Of a stretch of DNA of 64,000 nt, positions 27,577 through 36,331 are shown in pieces. The stretch covers positions 186,001 through 250,000 of the forward strand of contig NZ_AUHD01000007.1 in NCBI RefSeq assembly GCF_000423005.1. Direction: 5' to 3'. Made by a program: the position numbers and the translations under genes. The notes under the pieces were generated by a model. The model worked only from the letters and a program-made list of their open reading frames with translations. It was not told where the DNA came from and searched no databases. Positions within the stretch are counted from its first letter, which is position 1. Each line of letters starts with the position of its first letter. The DNA is from Gelidibacter mesophilus DSM 14095. Lineage in GTDB: Bacteria > Bacteroidota > Bacteroidia > Flavobacteriales > Flavobacteriaceae.

Positions 27577-29139
27577 ATGAAACTTAATATCAAAAATAAA
27601 TTTACCACGCAATTGCCTGCAGATTCGAATTTAGAAAACAGCAGACGCCAGGTTGCTGAAGCGTGTTTTTCTTATGTTACCCCAAAATCCACATCCAATC
27701 CTGAGCTCCTCCATGTGTCCCCAGAAATGCTGAGCAGCATAGGTCTTACAAAATCTGATGCTGAATCTGAAACGTTTTTAAAAATAATGACAGGGAATGA
27801 GGTTTTGGAACATACAAATCCTTATGCTATGTGTTACGCAGGCCATCAATTTGGGAATTGGGCCGGACAATTGGGAGATGGCCGTGCCATTAACTTATTT
27901 GAAGTAGAACACGACCAAAAGAGTTGGGTTGTCCAATTGAAAGGTGCGGGTGAGACACCGTATTCTCGGTCTGCCGATGGATTGGCAGTCTTGCGTTCGT
28001 CAATTAGAGAATATCTTTGTAGTGAGGCCATGCATCATTTGGGAGTACCTACAACAAGAGCTTTATCCTTGGCCCTAACTGGAGATCAAGTGTTGCGTGA
28101 TGTGTTATATAATGGAAATCCCGACTATGAAAAAGGGGCTATTGTCAGTCGGGTATCGCCAAGCTTTTTACGGTTTGGAAGTTATGAAATCTTTGCCGCG
28201 AGACAAGATCATAAAAATTTAAAAATCTTAGTTGATTTTACAATAAATGAGCATTTCTCACATTTAGGAAAACCATCCAAAGAGACTTATCTTCAGTTTT
28301 TTGCTGAAGTGTCCAGACGTACTTTGCAGATGATCATTCATTGGCAGCGCATTGGTTTTGTTCATGGGGTGATGAATACGGATAATATGTCCATCCTTGG
28401 TTTAACGATTGATTATGGACCCTATGGTTGGTTGGAAGGTTTTGATTTTGGATGGACCCCCAATACCACCGATAACCAACATAAACGTTATAGATATGGC
28501 AATCAGCCCAATATTGGCTTGTGGAATTTGTATCAACTTGCCAATGCGCTTTATCCGTTGATTGAAGATGCAAAGGCAATGGAGACTATTTTAGAAACCT
28601 ATGCCACTGATTTTGAGACAGAATCGTTAAAAATGATGCGATCTAAATTAGGATTGCAATCAGAAGTTGATTCAGATACATCCCTGATTCAGGATTTGGA
28701 AGACCTATTGCAATTGACCGAAACGGATATGACGATTTTCTTTCGAGATTTGGGCGCCTTTAAAAAAGGCCATGCTTCTGAAGGCTTAACGCTCATAAAG
28801 GATGCGTTTTATAATCCAATCGAAGTGACTGGGAGTCTAAATGAAAAATGGAATACTTGGTTGATGCGCTATTCAGAACGTTTGGAAATGGAAACTGTAT
28901 CAGATGTGGAAAGAAAAGATCAAATGAATTCAGTCAATCCTAAATATGTGCTACGCAATTATATGGCGCAATTAGCTATTGATGATGCTGATAAGGGCGA
29001 TTATCACCTCATTGATGAACTTTTTCAACTTCTCAAACAACCTTATGACGAGCAACCTGAGCATGAGAAATGGTTTGCAAAGCGTCCGGAATGGGCAAGG
29101 CATAAAGTGGGCTGTTCCATGTTGTCTTGCAGCTCTTAA
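27577..29139 (+). CDS. selO: SelO-family protein AMPylase (pseudokinase fold)
   Basis: SelO proteins use a kinase fold with inverted ATP to transfer AMP to protein Ser/Thr/Tyr, and are tied to redox homeostasis. The 520-residue protein has the typical YAGHQFGNWAGQLGDGRA (87-104), ATP-contact segment LKGAGETPYSRSADG, LRSSIREYL, then GVMNTDNMSILGLTIDYGP (metal- and catalysis-related residues). The C-terminus is GCSMLSCSS: Cys stands where some homologues have selenocysteine, giving a possible redox Cys pair. It sits within the methionine-sulfoxide-reductase cluster, which fits oxidative-stress work. Confidence 0.93.
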   Translation: MKLNIKNKFTTQLPADSNLENSRRQVAEACFSYVTPKSTSNPELLHVSPEMLSSIGLTKSDAESETFLKIMTGNEVLEHTNPYAMCYAGHQFGNWAGQLGDGRAINLFEVEHDQKSWVVQLKGAGETPYSRSADGLAVLRSSIREYLCSEAMHHLGVPTTRALSLALTGDQVLRDVLYNGNPDYEKGAIVSRVSPSFLRFGSYEIFAARQDHKNLKILVDFTINEHFSHLGKPSKETYLQFFAEVSRRTLQMIIHWQRIGFVHGVMNTDNMSILGLTIDYGPYGWLEGFDFGWTPNTTDNQHKRYRYGNQPNIGLWNLYQLANALYPLIEDAKAMETILETYATDFETESLKMMRSKLGLQSEVDSDTSLIQDLEDLLQLTETDMTIFFRDLGAFKKGHASEGLTLIKDAFYNPIEVTGSLNEKWNTWLMRYSERLEMETVSDVERKDQMNSVNPKYVLRNYMAQLAIDDADKGDYHLIDELFQLLKQPYDEQPEHEKWFAKRPEWARHKVGCSMLSCSS

Positions 29140-29165
29140 TTTCAATATATTTGACAAGAATTACA

Positions 29166-29182
29166 GAACTTTTTGAAAGTTC
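29166..29182. promoter_or_regulatory. Small perfect palindrome between selO and msrA paralogue 2
   Basis: GAACTTT-ttg-AAAGTTC is a perfect 7-bp inverted repeat with a 3-nt centre, 44 nt before the next start and 27 nt after the selO stop. It could be an operator or a weak hairpin. Function not shown. Confidence 0.35.
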
Positions 29183-29225
29183 AGGACAAAATAAATATAA
29201 CAATCTTTAAAATAAACAGACAAAA

Positions 29226-29720
29226 ATGAGTACACATAAAAAAGCATATATTGCAGGAGGCTGTTTCTGGGGAATGGAAGACCTTTTTCGAGTGCGTCCA
29301 GGAGTTATCGATACAGAAGTTGGGTATCTTGGTGGAGAAAATGACCATCCAACTTATAGAAACCATCCCGGACATGCAGAGGGCATTGAAATTACTTACG
29401 ATCCCACTGAAACTTCGTTTAAGCACATCTTGGATTACTTTTTTAGAATCCACAATCCTACTACTGTTGACCGTCAAGGAAATGACATAGGCTCAAGTTA
29501 CCGTTCTGCCATATTTTTTCAGAATGAAGAAGAGAAGTCCGAGTCAGAAGACGTCATCAAAATTGTAAATGCCTCCAATAAATGGGATGGTAAAGTTGCA
29601 ACTACCTTGGAACCTTATTCCAAATTTTGGCCGGCAGAACCGGAGCATCAAGATTATCTGCAGAAAAAACCAAACGGATATACTTGCCATTTCGAAAGAT
29701 TTGATCAGCCATTTATTTGA
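29226..29720 (+). CDS. msrA: Peptide methionine-S-sulfoxide reductase, paralogue 2
   Basis: A 164-residue MsrA with catalytic Cys13 in [10 protein letters not shown], the substrate pocket segments [20 protein letters not shown] (33-52) and [14 protein letters not shown], and a C-terminal segment with one further Cys ([10 protein letters not shown]). It lacks the Cys found two residues after the nucleophile in paralogue 1 (Gly-Met instead), so recycling may use thioredoxin directly or the distal Cys. No signal peptide. It sits between selO and a secreted FGE-like gene. Confidence 0.93.
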   Translation: MSTHKKAYIAGGCFWGMEDLFRVRPGVIDTEVGYLGGENDHPTYRNHPGHAEGIEITYDPTETSFKHILDYFFRIHNPTTVDRQGNDIGSSYRSAIFFQNEEEKSESEDVIKIVNASNKWDGKVATTLEPYSKFWPAEPEHQDYLQKKPNGYTCHFERFDQPFI

Positions 29721-29844
29721 TATAAAAACCATAGGATTAGATCTGATAAAAGGAAGAAAAGAGATTTTACAGTAATATAAGTTTAGTTTTGGTAATTGAC
29801 TCTTCTGAATGCTTAATTAATTGAATTCAATCGGAATCATTTTT

Positions 29845-30540
29845 ATGAAACAAATTTCTATTATCCTCTTACTTTTTAGTATTGGCATTTTAAATGCGCA
29901 AAACGAATTAGCAATGCCCCCTGGTACGATTAAATTAAACGACAGTTTGTATATCGATACTTCACCCATTACAAATATTATGTTTGAAGAGTATTTGACG
30001 GTGAAAATAGCTTTGGATGCAAAAGGCTATTCTTCATTTAGTCAGTTTGCATCGGATACAAATGAAAAAGGTTTTCCGGTTATGAATAGAATAAACTATC
30101 TGTCACCTTACTTGATTTCGCTATATATAAATGAACCTTATTTGATAAAAGTAGGGTATCATAGAGACTATCTTTTTAGTGATCATCCCGTGTTGAATGT
30201 GCCAATAGAATTAGTCCATGATTATTGTAGATGGCGAACTGAAATGGTTAAACATCTTTGGGATAATAAAGAAGAATATGCATCAAACAAAACGTTATCT
30301 CATAAAATCTCTTACAGATTAGCTACAAAAAATGAACTTATTGATAGTTTTGATTTTTTCTCTAAATCGGGTGAGGCTGTTATATTTAAAAAGAAACTGT
30401 TTAAAATAAGGAAGGAAAATATTACCAGGGAATTTACTGTTTTTCCGGTTAAAGAAATGACATTATCAGGAGAGGTGTTTAACGATAGGCCTCCTTATGA
30501 CTATACAGGTTTTAGATGTGTTTGTGAAATTAAAATGTAG
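29845..30540 (+). CDS. Exported FGE-sulfatase-fold protein, probably non-catalytic
   Basis: The start is the ATG at 29845, which begins a signal peptide (MKQISIILLLFSIGILNAQ); a TTG 24 nt upstream is less likely. The 231-residue mature protein keeps fold markers of the formylglycine-generating-enzyme/C-type-lectin-like family: PITNIMFEEYL near the N-terminus, HPVLNVPIELVHDYCRWR, SYRLATKNEL and C-terminal YTGFRCVCEI. It lacks the GGSxxCxxxYC active-site segment, so sulfatase activation is unlikely. Similar domains occur in gliding and secretion proteins such as GldJ/GldK, a possible but unproven parallel. Confidence 0.6.
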   Translation: MKQISIILLLFSIGILNAQNELAMPPGTIKLNDSLYIDTSPITNIMFEEYLTVKIALDAKGYSSFSQFASDTNEKGFPVMNRINYLSPYLISLYINEPYLIKVGYHRDYLFSDHPVLNVPIELVHDYCRWRTEMVKHLWDNKEEYASNKTLSHKISYRLATKNELIDSFDFFSKSGEAVIFKKKLFKIRKENITREFTVFPVKEMTLSGEVFNDRPPYDYTGFRCVCEIKM

Positions 30541-30563
30541 CAAATGGTTGACTAAGTTGATCC

Positions 30564-30594
30564 AATCTGCAAGGTTTTCAAAACCTTGTAGGTT
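30564..30594 (+). repeat. Intergenic palindrome, copy 4
   Basis: Arms 30564-30578 and 30580-30594 flank a central C and match at 13 of 15 positions. It lies 37 nt upstream of MsrA paralogue 3 and shares the GGTTTT-n-AAAACC core with the other three copies. Confidence 0.65.
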
Positions 30595-30631
30595 TATGTA
30601 AATGCCTTAAAGGTTTAAATAAAAGATCAGA

Positions 30632-31147
30632 ATGACAACAAGTCAAAAAATAGCGTTTGGTGGCGGATGTCACTGGTGTACTGAAGCAGTTTTTCAGTCG
30701 TTGATAGGTGTGGAGAAAGTTGAACAGGGTTATGTTGCTTCTATTGATGCTAACCGTTACTTCTCTGAAGCTGTAATCGTTCATTTTAATAGTAAATGCG
30801 TCACATTAGGCACCTTGATTGAAATACATTTGTTGACGCATAACAGTGCCTCCAATCATTCCATGCGTGATAAGTACCGGTCTGCGATTTATACATTTAA
30901 TGACCAACAATTCACCGATGCAGAGGCTTTACTCGATAAGTTTCAAAGTGAATATAATGGCGAATTAATAACTAAAGTGCTCTCTTTTCATGATTTTAAA
31001 ACCTCAAGAGAAGAAATTACTAATTATTATTTTAAAAATCCAGAAAAACCGTTCTGTAAGACTTATATTAATCCCAAACTCAAACTGCTTTTCAAACAGT
31101 TTTCAAAATTTGTTGACCAAAATAAAAGCATTTATATAAACGATTAA
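30632..31147 (+). CDS. Divergent MsrA-like protein, paralogue 3
   Basis: This 171-residue protein keeps the nucleophile region GGGCHWCTEAVF (Cys13, Glu in place) and the fold markers KYRSAIYTF and an NPKL-like end. It has His where MsrA normally has Phe in GCFW, a shortened segment after GYV, and FSEAVIVHF where canonical enzymes have GHAEVVQV. It may reduce a different sulfoxide or be a low-activity form. It is 12 bp from the hydrolase-OsmC gene, so the two are probably co-transcribed. Family membership is clear; activity is uncertain. Confidence 0.8.
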   Translation: MTTSQKIAFGGGCHWCTEAVFQSLIGVEKVEQGYVASIDANRYFSEAVIVHFNSKCVTLGTLIEIHLLTHNSASNHSMRDKYRSAIYTFNDQQFTDAEALLDKFQSEYNGELITKVLSFHDFKTSREEITNYYFKNPEKPFCKTYINPKLKLLFKQFSKFVDQNKSIYIND

Positions 31148-31159
31148 ACGACAGTGATC

Positions 31160-32380
31160 ATGCAAAGTAAGAAACTCAATATAAAGAATTCCAAAGGCCT
31201 TCAGCTACAAGCCTATTTAGAACTTCCTGCCAATCAGAAACCAAATAATTACGTCATTTTTGCTCATTGTTTCACGTGTAGCAGTTCTTTAAAACCAGTT
31301 AAAAATATTAGTAGGGCATTGACCAATCATGGTTTTGGTGTGGTCCGATTTGATTTTACAGGATTAGGAAAGAGCCAAGGTGAGTTTGCAGACAGTCATT
31401 TCTCTGCTAATGTGGATGATCTTCTGGCGGTCAATGCGTATATGGAAACACATTATGAAGCACCTTCCTTGTTAGTTGGTCATTCGTTGGGCGGAGCGGC
31501 TGTAATTGTAGCAGCATCACAGCTCGATAATGTGAAAGCGGTCGCTACTATTGGGGCACCATCAACCACAGAACACGTAAAAAGACATTTTTCTCACCAG
31601 TTTGATGAGATTGCCCAAAAAGGTGATGTGGAGGTCAATATAGGAGGAAGGCCGTTTAAAATAAATCAAGAGTTTGTGGATGATTTTGACAAGACTGATC
31701 TGCCTAAAATTACCAAACAGCTTCGTAAGCCCATTCTGATCATGCACGCACCTTTTGACAAGACCGTGGGAATTGATAATGCACAGGAACTTTTTATAAA
31801 TGCCTTTCATCCTAAAAGCTTTGTTAGCCTTGATGATGCCGATCATTTATTATTAGTTGAAAAAGATAGCAACTATGTTGGAGACATGATTGGAACTTGG
31901 GTGCAAAGGTATTTTGATACCACAAACAACGAAATTTTAGATACCCAAGACGAACAATTGGTAGCACATCTTAACCTGTTGGAAGATAAGTTTACCACTT
32001 CTATGCAAACTAAAAAACACAGTTTCATCGCAGATGAACCAGAATCTTTTGGAGGAGATGATTTTGGGCCTTCTCCTTATGACTTTTTAAGTGCTGCATT
32101 AGCGTCATGTACGGCCATGACCGTAAAGTTATATGCTGAACGAAAGAAGTGGGATCTACAGGAAGTTTTTGTTTATATCACCTATTCCAAAAAGCACAGT
32201 CAAGACTTGATATTGGATGTAGACAAGCCAACGCGTCTTGATCACCTATTAAAAAAGTTGAAATTTATAGGAAAATTGGATGATTCCCAAAAAGAAAAAT
32301 TAAAGGAGATTGCTTCAAAATGTCCGGTACATAGAACGTTATTAAGTGAAATTGTGATTGAAACCGAGGTCCTTTCATGA
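31160..32380 (+). CDS. Bifunctional alpha/beta-hydrolase - OsmC-like peroxide reductase fusion
   Basis: The start is the ATG at 31160 (a GTG 6 nt upstream is in frame). The 406-residue cytoplasmic protein joins an alpha/beta hydrolase (about 1-255; GHSLGGAA with Ser109, HAPFDKTVG, and a late DADHLL) to an OsmC domain (about 265-406). The OsmC part has the peroxidatic-type Cys317 in LASCTAM and the second Cys388 in KCPVHRTL. OsmC proteins reduce organic hydroperoxides using the two Cys. The fusion is a known architecture. The link to Msr genes and SelO fits a repair role against organic peroxides. Confidence 0.9.
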   Translation: MQSKKLNIKNSKGLQLQAYLELPANQKPNNYVIFAHCFTCSSSLKPVKNISRALTNHGFGVVRFDFTGLGKSQGEFADSHFSANVDDLLAVNAYMETHYEAPSLLVGHSLGGAAVIVAASQLDNVKAVATIGAPSTTEHVKRHFSHQFDEIAQKGDVEVNIGGRPFKINQEFVDDFDKTDLPKITKQLRKPILIMHAPFDKTVGIDNAQELFINAFHPKSFVSLDDADHLLLVEKDSNYVGDMIGTWVQRYFDTTNNEILDTQDEQLVAHLNLLEDKFTTSMQTKKHSFIADEPESFGGDDFGPSPYDFLSAALASCTAMTVKLYAERKKWDLQEVFVYITYSKKHSQDLILDVDKPTRLDHLLKKLKFIGKLDDSQKEKLKEIASKCPVHRTLLSEIVIETEVLS

Positions 32381-32599
32381 CAAAACACCGGATTCCATTT
32401 GACATGTCCGTGGAATAAATTACTTTGTAAGTTTTAAAAACCGAGGACATTCTTATATATTTTGGGTTTGTAGAATAATTTTGAGCTTTGGCCTAGTCCG
32501 CAATTTTCAATAATAAATAAAATATAACAGACCGCCATTCCTCTTTTCGTTTTGCAAATTCCGGAAAACATTCAAAAAATAAGACAACTATTATTGAAT

Positions 32600-35500
32600 A
32601 TGATTAAAAAACTCAGTTTCATTCTTTTAACTGCCTTATTTATTAATGCTTGTGCGTCCTATAAACCTCAATATTTGGACGAAAGCGATCAACAAAACAT
32701 ATTTCCAAACAAAAAAGTTGATAAAGTCTTTTATTTAGTTGGTGATGCTGGGTTGTCCCCAATGAACGGGATGTCCCAAGGCTTGACGGCATTTCATAAA
32801 TACATCTCAGATAAAGATACTAAAGACGATTACACCTTGTTCTTGGGAGATAATATTTATCCTGCTGGCCTTCCACATACAGAACATAAATATAGAAATG
32901 CGGCAGAAAACATGCTCAACGCTCAAGTAAAAGCAGTAGAGAACTTTGAGGGGCAAAGTATATTTATTCCTGGGAATCATGAATGGTACGCTGACGGTGT
33001 GACTGGGGTGAAATTGGAAGAAAACTACATCAAGGAGGCGCTTGATGAAAATAGTTTTTTCCCACAAGCCGGTTGTCCACTTAAAAGTATTGATGTAAGT
33101 GAAACTATTCAGATGCTTATCATTGACACCCAATGGTATCTTGAAAATTGGGATAAACATCCTACCATTAATGATGATTGTGTCATTAAAACACGAGAAC
33201 GCTTGATGCTCGAATTAGAGAATGAGATAAAAAATGCCCAAGGAAAGACTATAGTTTTTGCAATGCACCATCCTATGTACACTAACAGTACTCACGGCGG
33301 TCAGTTTGCATTAGAAAAGCATTTGTACCCCATTCAGAAGAAGATTCCAATGCCAGGTTTGGCATCATTGGCAGCTCAAATAAGGTCGCAAGGTGGTGTT
33401 TCTATTCAGGATAGATATAATGAACTCTATAATGATTTAGTGAACCGTTTGGAAAATTTGGCGACTGAAAATGGAAATATTGTTTTTGTGTCAGGTCATG
33501 AGCATACCTTACAATATATTGACAACGGTAATATAAAGCAAATTGTTTCTGGATCTGGTTCAAAAACATCCCAAGTCAATTTAAAATATCATGGGATATT
33601 TGCCTACGGACTTCAAGGGTTTGCCGTCTTAACGGTTTTCAAGGATGGGAGTTCTTGGGTGCAATATTTTGGTTCAGAAAATAATGAACCACAGCTGTTG
33701 TTTCAAAAGGAGGTTTATCCACCTACAGCACATTATGACATTTCAAAATTGGCGGATACTTTTCCCAAAGAAGTGGAAGTTTCCATTTATTCAGATGAAG
33801 AAACAGATCAATCGTCCATTTATAAATTGCTTTTGGGAGAGCGCTACAGAAGCCTGTACAGTAAACCTATAAAAGTGCCCGTTGCTACGTTAGATACACT
33901 ATACGGCGGATTGGAAATTGTGCGTGCCGGAGGTGGCCATCAAATAAAATCCTTACGGCTCCAAACAAAAGATGGAAAAGAACTGAATATGAGGGCGCTT
34001 CGCAAAAATGCTACCCAATATTTAGAAAAAGTACTTATTAAAAACACCTATGTTGCAGATGATTATGAGCGTACTGAGATTGAATCAATCATTCTAGATT
34101 TTTACACAGCAGGCCATCCATATGCATTTATGGCCATTCCTGATCTGTCTGACGCCGCTAAAATATACCACACCAATCCAAACATATTTTTTATTCCGAA
34201 ACATACCTATTTGGGAGAATTCAACACGGATTTTGGGGGAGAACTCTATATGATTGAAGAACGGCCTGAAGAATCCTACACGGACGAACGTAATTTTGGA
34301 TTTGCTGATGATATTGAAAGTACCTACGATATTATCGAAAAGGTAAGGGAAGACGAAAAATATCAGATTGATGAGAGTGCCTACATCAGAGCACGTTTGT
34401 TTGATATGCTGGTTGGCGATTGGGATAGGCATCAAGATCAATGGCAATGGGCCAGATTTAATCAAGATAATGGTGATAAAGTCTATAAGCCAATTCCTAG
34501 AAATAGGGATCAGGTGTTCTCGAATTTTGATGGTTCGTTGCTGGATGTTGCAAAAATAATCTCAGGATCTTCCAGGCAACTTCAGATATATGATGACACT
34601 TTGAAGGACATCAAATGGATGAATAGCGCAGGAGTAAAACTTGATCGGGTGCTTCTGCAACAATCGGACAGGGCAAATTGGTTGAAGCAAGCTAAGTTTC
34701 TTCAAGAAAATATAACCAATGCCGTTATAGAGAATGCGTTTAAAAATGTGCCAATTGAGGTTCAGGATAGTATTATTGGGGACATTAAATTAAAGCTGAA
34801 AGGGCGTCGCGAAAACCTGGAAGATATTGCAAAGCGCTATTATGACTATTTAAATGAATTGGTCGTTTTAACAGGAACGGACAAAGCAGATTATTTTGAA
34901 ATTACCAGACTTGGTAAAGGTTTGACCCAGGTTAAAATCTCCAGACTTAAGGAAGACGGCATTAGTGAGGCTTTTATTGACCGAATTTATGATAGTAAAG
35001 TCACCAAGGAACTTTGGATTTATGGGTTGAATGATAACGATCAATTTGTGGTTAATGGAAAGGGTGAAAACTTGATATTTACCAGAATTATCGGTGGTCA
35101 GGGCAATGACATCTATGATATTCAATCCGGAAAGAGAATTAAAGTATACGATCATAAGTCAAAAGAAAATACAGTGTTGGCAAAAAACGGTGCCACCATA
35201 AAATTTACGGATGTCTATAATTTAAATGTCTATAATTTTGAGAAGAATCTAACAAAAACCACCACATTTACACCTGGATTGAGTGTCAATCCTGATGATG
35301 GTGTTTTATTGGGAGCTTCGGTCGTATATACGGTTAATGGATTTCAGCGTAATCCGTTTTCTCAACAACACAGCTTTGATGGTCAATATGCTTTTGACAC
35401 CAATGGATTAAAGTTGGATTATTTGGGAGAGTTTGCCAACTTCCATCTGGATTGGAATTTAATTGTTGAAGGCACAATAACATCCCCAGCCTACACCGAT

Positions 35501-36295
35501 AATTTTTTCGGATATGGCAATGAATCAATTTATGATGCTGATAGTTTCAATTTCAACCGTGTTAAGAAAAGTATCTACAATGGCCAAATTGGAATTGTAA
35601 AACGTTCAGCCTTTGGTAGTGATTATGGTTTTAGAGCAATTTTTGACGGTATTCAACTAGGAGATTCTCCTGAACGGTATATAGCCACATATCAACCGCC
35701 AAGCAATGAGGAATATTACGAAAGACATTATTTTGGTGCTTTGGAGGCTGAGTACGATTACCTTAGTGCTGACAATAAAATAAATCCAACAAAAGGAATG
35801 ACGTTTAATTTGAATCTTGGCGTAAGGACCAACCTACAGGATGTTGATGAGGTGTACGGCTATCTCAATTCTGACGTTGGTTTTTATAATGCCTTGACTA
35901 AAGATAAAAGCTTGGTTTTAAAGACTGATGTGCGTGCTCAAGTGCGCTTCGGAAATGACTTTTTGTTTTATCAAGCAGCAAATATTGGAGGGGAGACAGG
36001 ATTAAGAGGATATCGAGCAGAACGTTTTACAGGAAAAAATTCCATGGTTGCAAGTGCAGATCTTCGGTATAGTTTTCCATATATTAGAACGCGACTGTTA
36101 CCACTGCAAATTACTATTTTTGGAGGTGGAGACCTTGGACGTGTCTGGTGGAAAGGTGATTATTCCAACAAATGGCATAATGACTATGGCGGTGGACTGC
36201 GAATTACGGCCGCCAAGTCACTCTCGGGCACACTCAATCTATTCACGGGTGAAGATGGAACACGATTTTCATTTGGTCTAGGGTTTAATTTTTAA
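32600..36295 (+). CDS. Lipoprotein fusing a metallophosphoesterase, a kinase-like middle region and an outer-membrane beta-barrel
   Basis: The start is the ATG at 32600, giving a lipobox (ALFINAC); a TTG upstream is discarded. The 1231-residue protein begins with a calcineurin-type phosphoesterase: Asp49 in VGDAG, Asp84-Asn85 in LGDNIYP, Asn126-His127 in PGNHEW, then AMHHPMY and SGHEHTLQY. The middle (about 430-760) contains LVGDWDRHQDQWQW (Asp609) and PIPRNRDQVFSNFDG, which recall the catalytic loops of atypical kinases. The last 350 residues look like a surface-antigen/BamA-type barrel (GGETGLRGYRAERFTG; final FSFGLGFNF). It is probably an outer-membrane enzyme. Substrate unknown. Confidence 0.8.
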   Translation: MIKKLSFILLTALFINACASYKPQYLDESDQQNIFPNKKVDKVFYLVGDAGLSPMNGMSQGLTAFHKYISDKDTKDDYTLFLGDNIYPAGLPHTEHKYRNAAENMLNAQVKAVENFEGQSIFIPGNHEWYADGVTGVKLEENYIKEALDENSFFPQAGCPLKSIDVSETIQMLIIDTQWYLENWDKHPTINDDCVIKTRERLMLELENEIKNAQGKTIVFAMHHPMYTNSTHGGQFALEKHLYPIQKKIPMPGLASLAAQIRSQGGVSIQDRYNELYNDLVNRLENLATENGNIVFVSGHEHTLQYIDNGNIKQIVSGSGSKTSQVNLKYHGIFAYGLQGFAVLTVFKDGSSWVQYFGSENNEPQLLFQKEVYPPTAHYDISKLADTFPKEVEVSIYSDEETDQSSIYKLLLGERYRSLYSKPIKVPVATLDTLYGGLEIVRAGGGHQIKSLRLQTKDGKELNMRALRKNATQYLEKVLIKNTYVADDYERTEIESIILDFYTAGHPYAFMAIPDLSDAAKIYHTNPNIFFIPKHTYLGEFNTDFGGELYMIEERPEESYTDERNFGFADDIESTYDIIEKVREDEKYQIDESAYIRARLFDMLVGDWDRHQDQWQWARFNQDNGDKVYKPIPRNRDQVFSNFDGSLLDVAKIISGSSRQLQIYDDTLKDIKWMNSAGVKLDRVLLQQSDRANWLKQAKFLQENITNAVIENAFKNVPIEVQDSIIGDIKLKLKGRRENLEDIAKRYYDYLNELVVLTGTDKADYFEITRLGKGLTQVKISRLKEDGISEAFIDRIYDSKVTKELWIYGLNDNDQFVVNGKGENLIFTRIIGGQGNDIYDIQSGKRIKVYDHKSKENTVLAKNGATIKFTDVYNLNVYNFEKNLTKTTTFTPGLSVNPDDGVLLGASVVYTVNGFQRNPFSQQHSFDGQYAFDTNGLKLDYLGEFANFHLDWNLIVEGTITSPAYTDNFFGYGNESIYDADSFNFNRVKKSIYNGQIGIVKRSAFGSDYGFRAIFDGIQLGDSPERYIATYQPPSNEEYYERHYFGALEAEYDYLSADNKINPTKGMTFNLNLGVRTNLQDVDEVYGYLNSDVGFYNALTKDKSLVLKTDVRAQVRFGNDFLFYQAANIGGETGLRGYRAERFTGKNSMVASADLRYSFPYIRTRLLPLQITIFGGGDLGRVWWKGDYSNKWHNDYGGGLRITAAKSLSGTLNLFTGEDGTRFSFGLGFNF

Positions 36296-36331
36296 AACGT
36301 CCCTTCAACCGGACCATAAGTACAGCAATTT

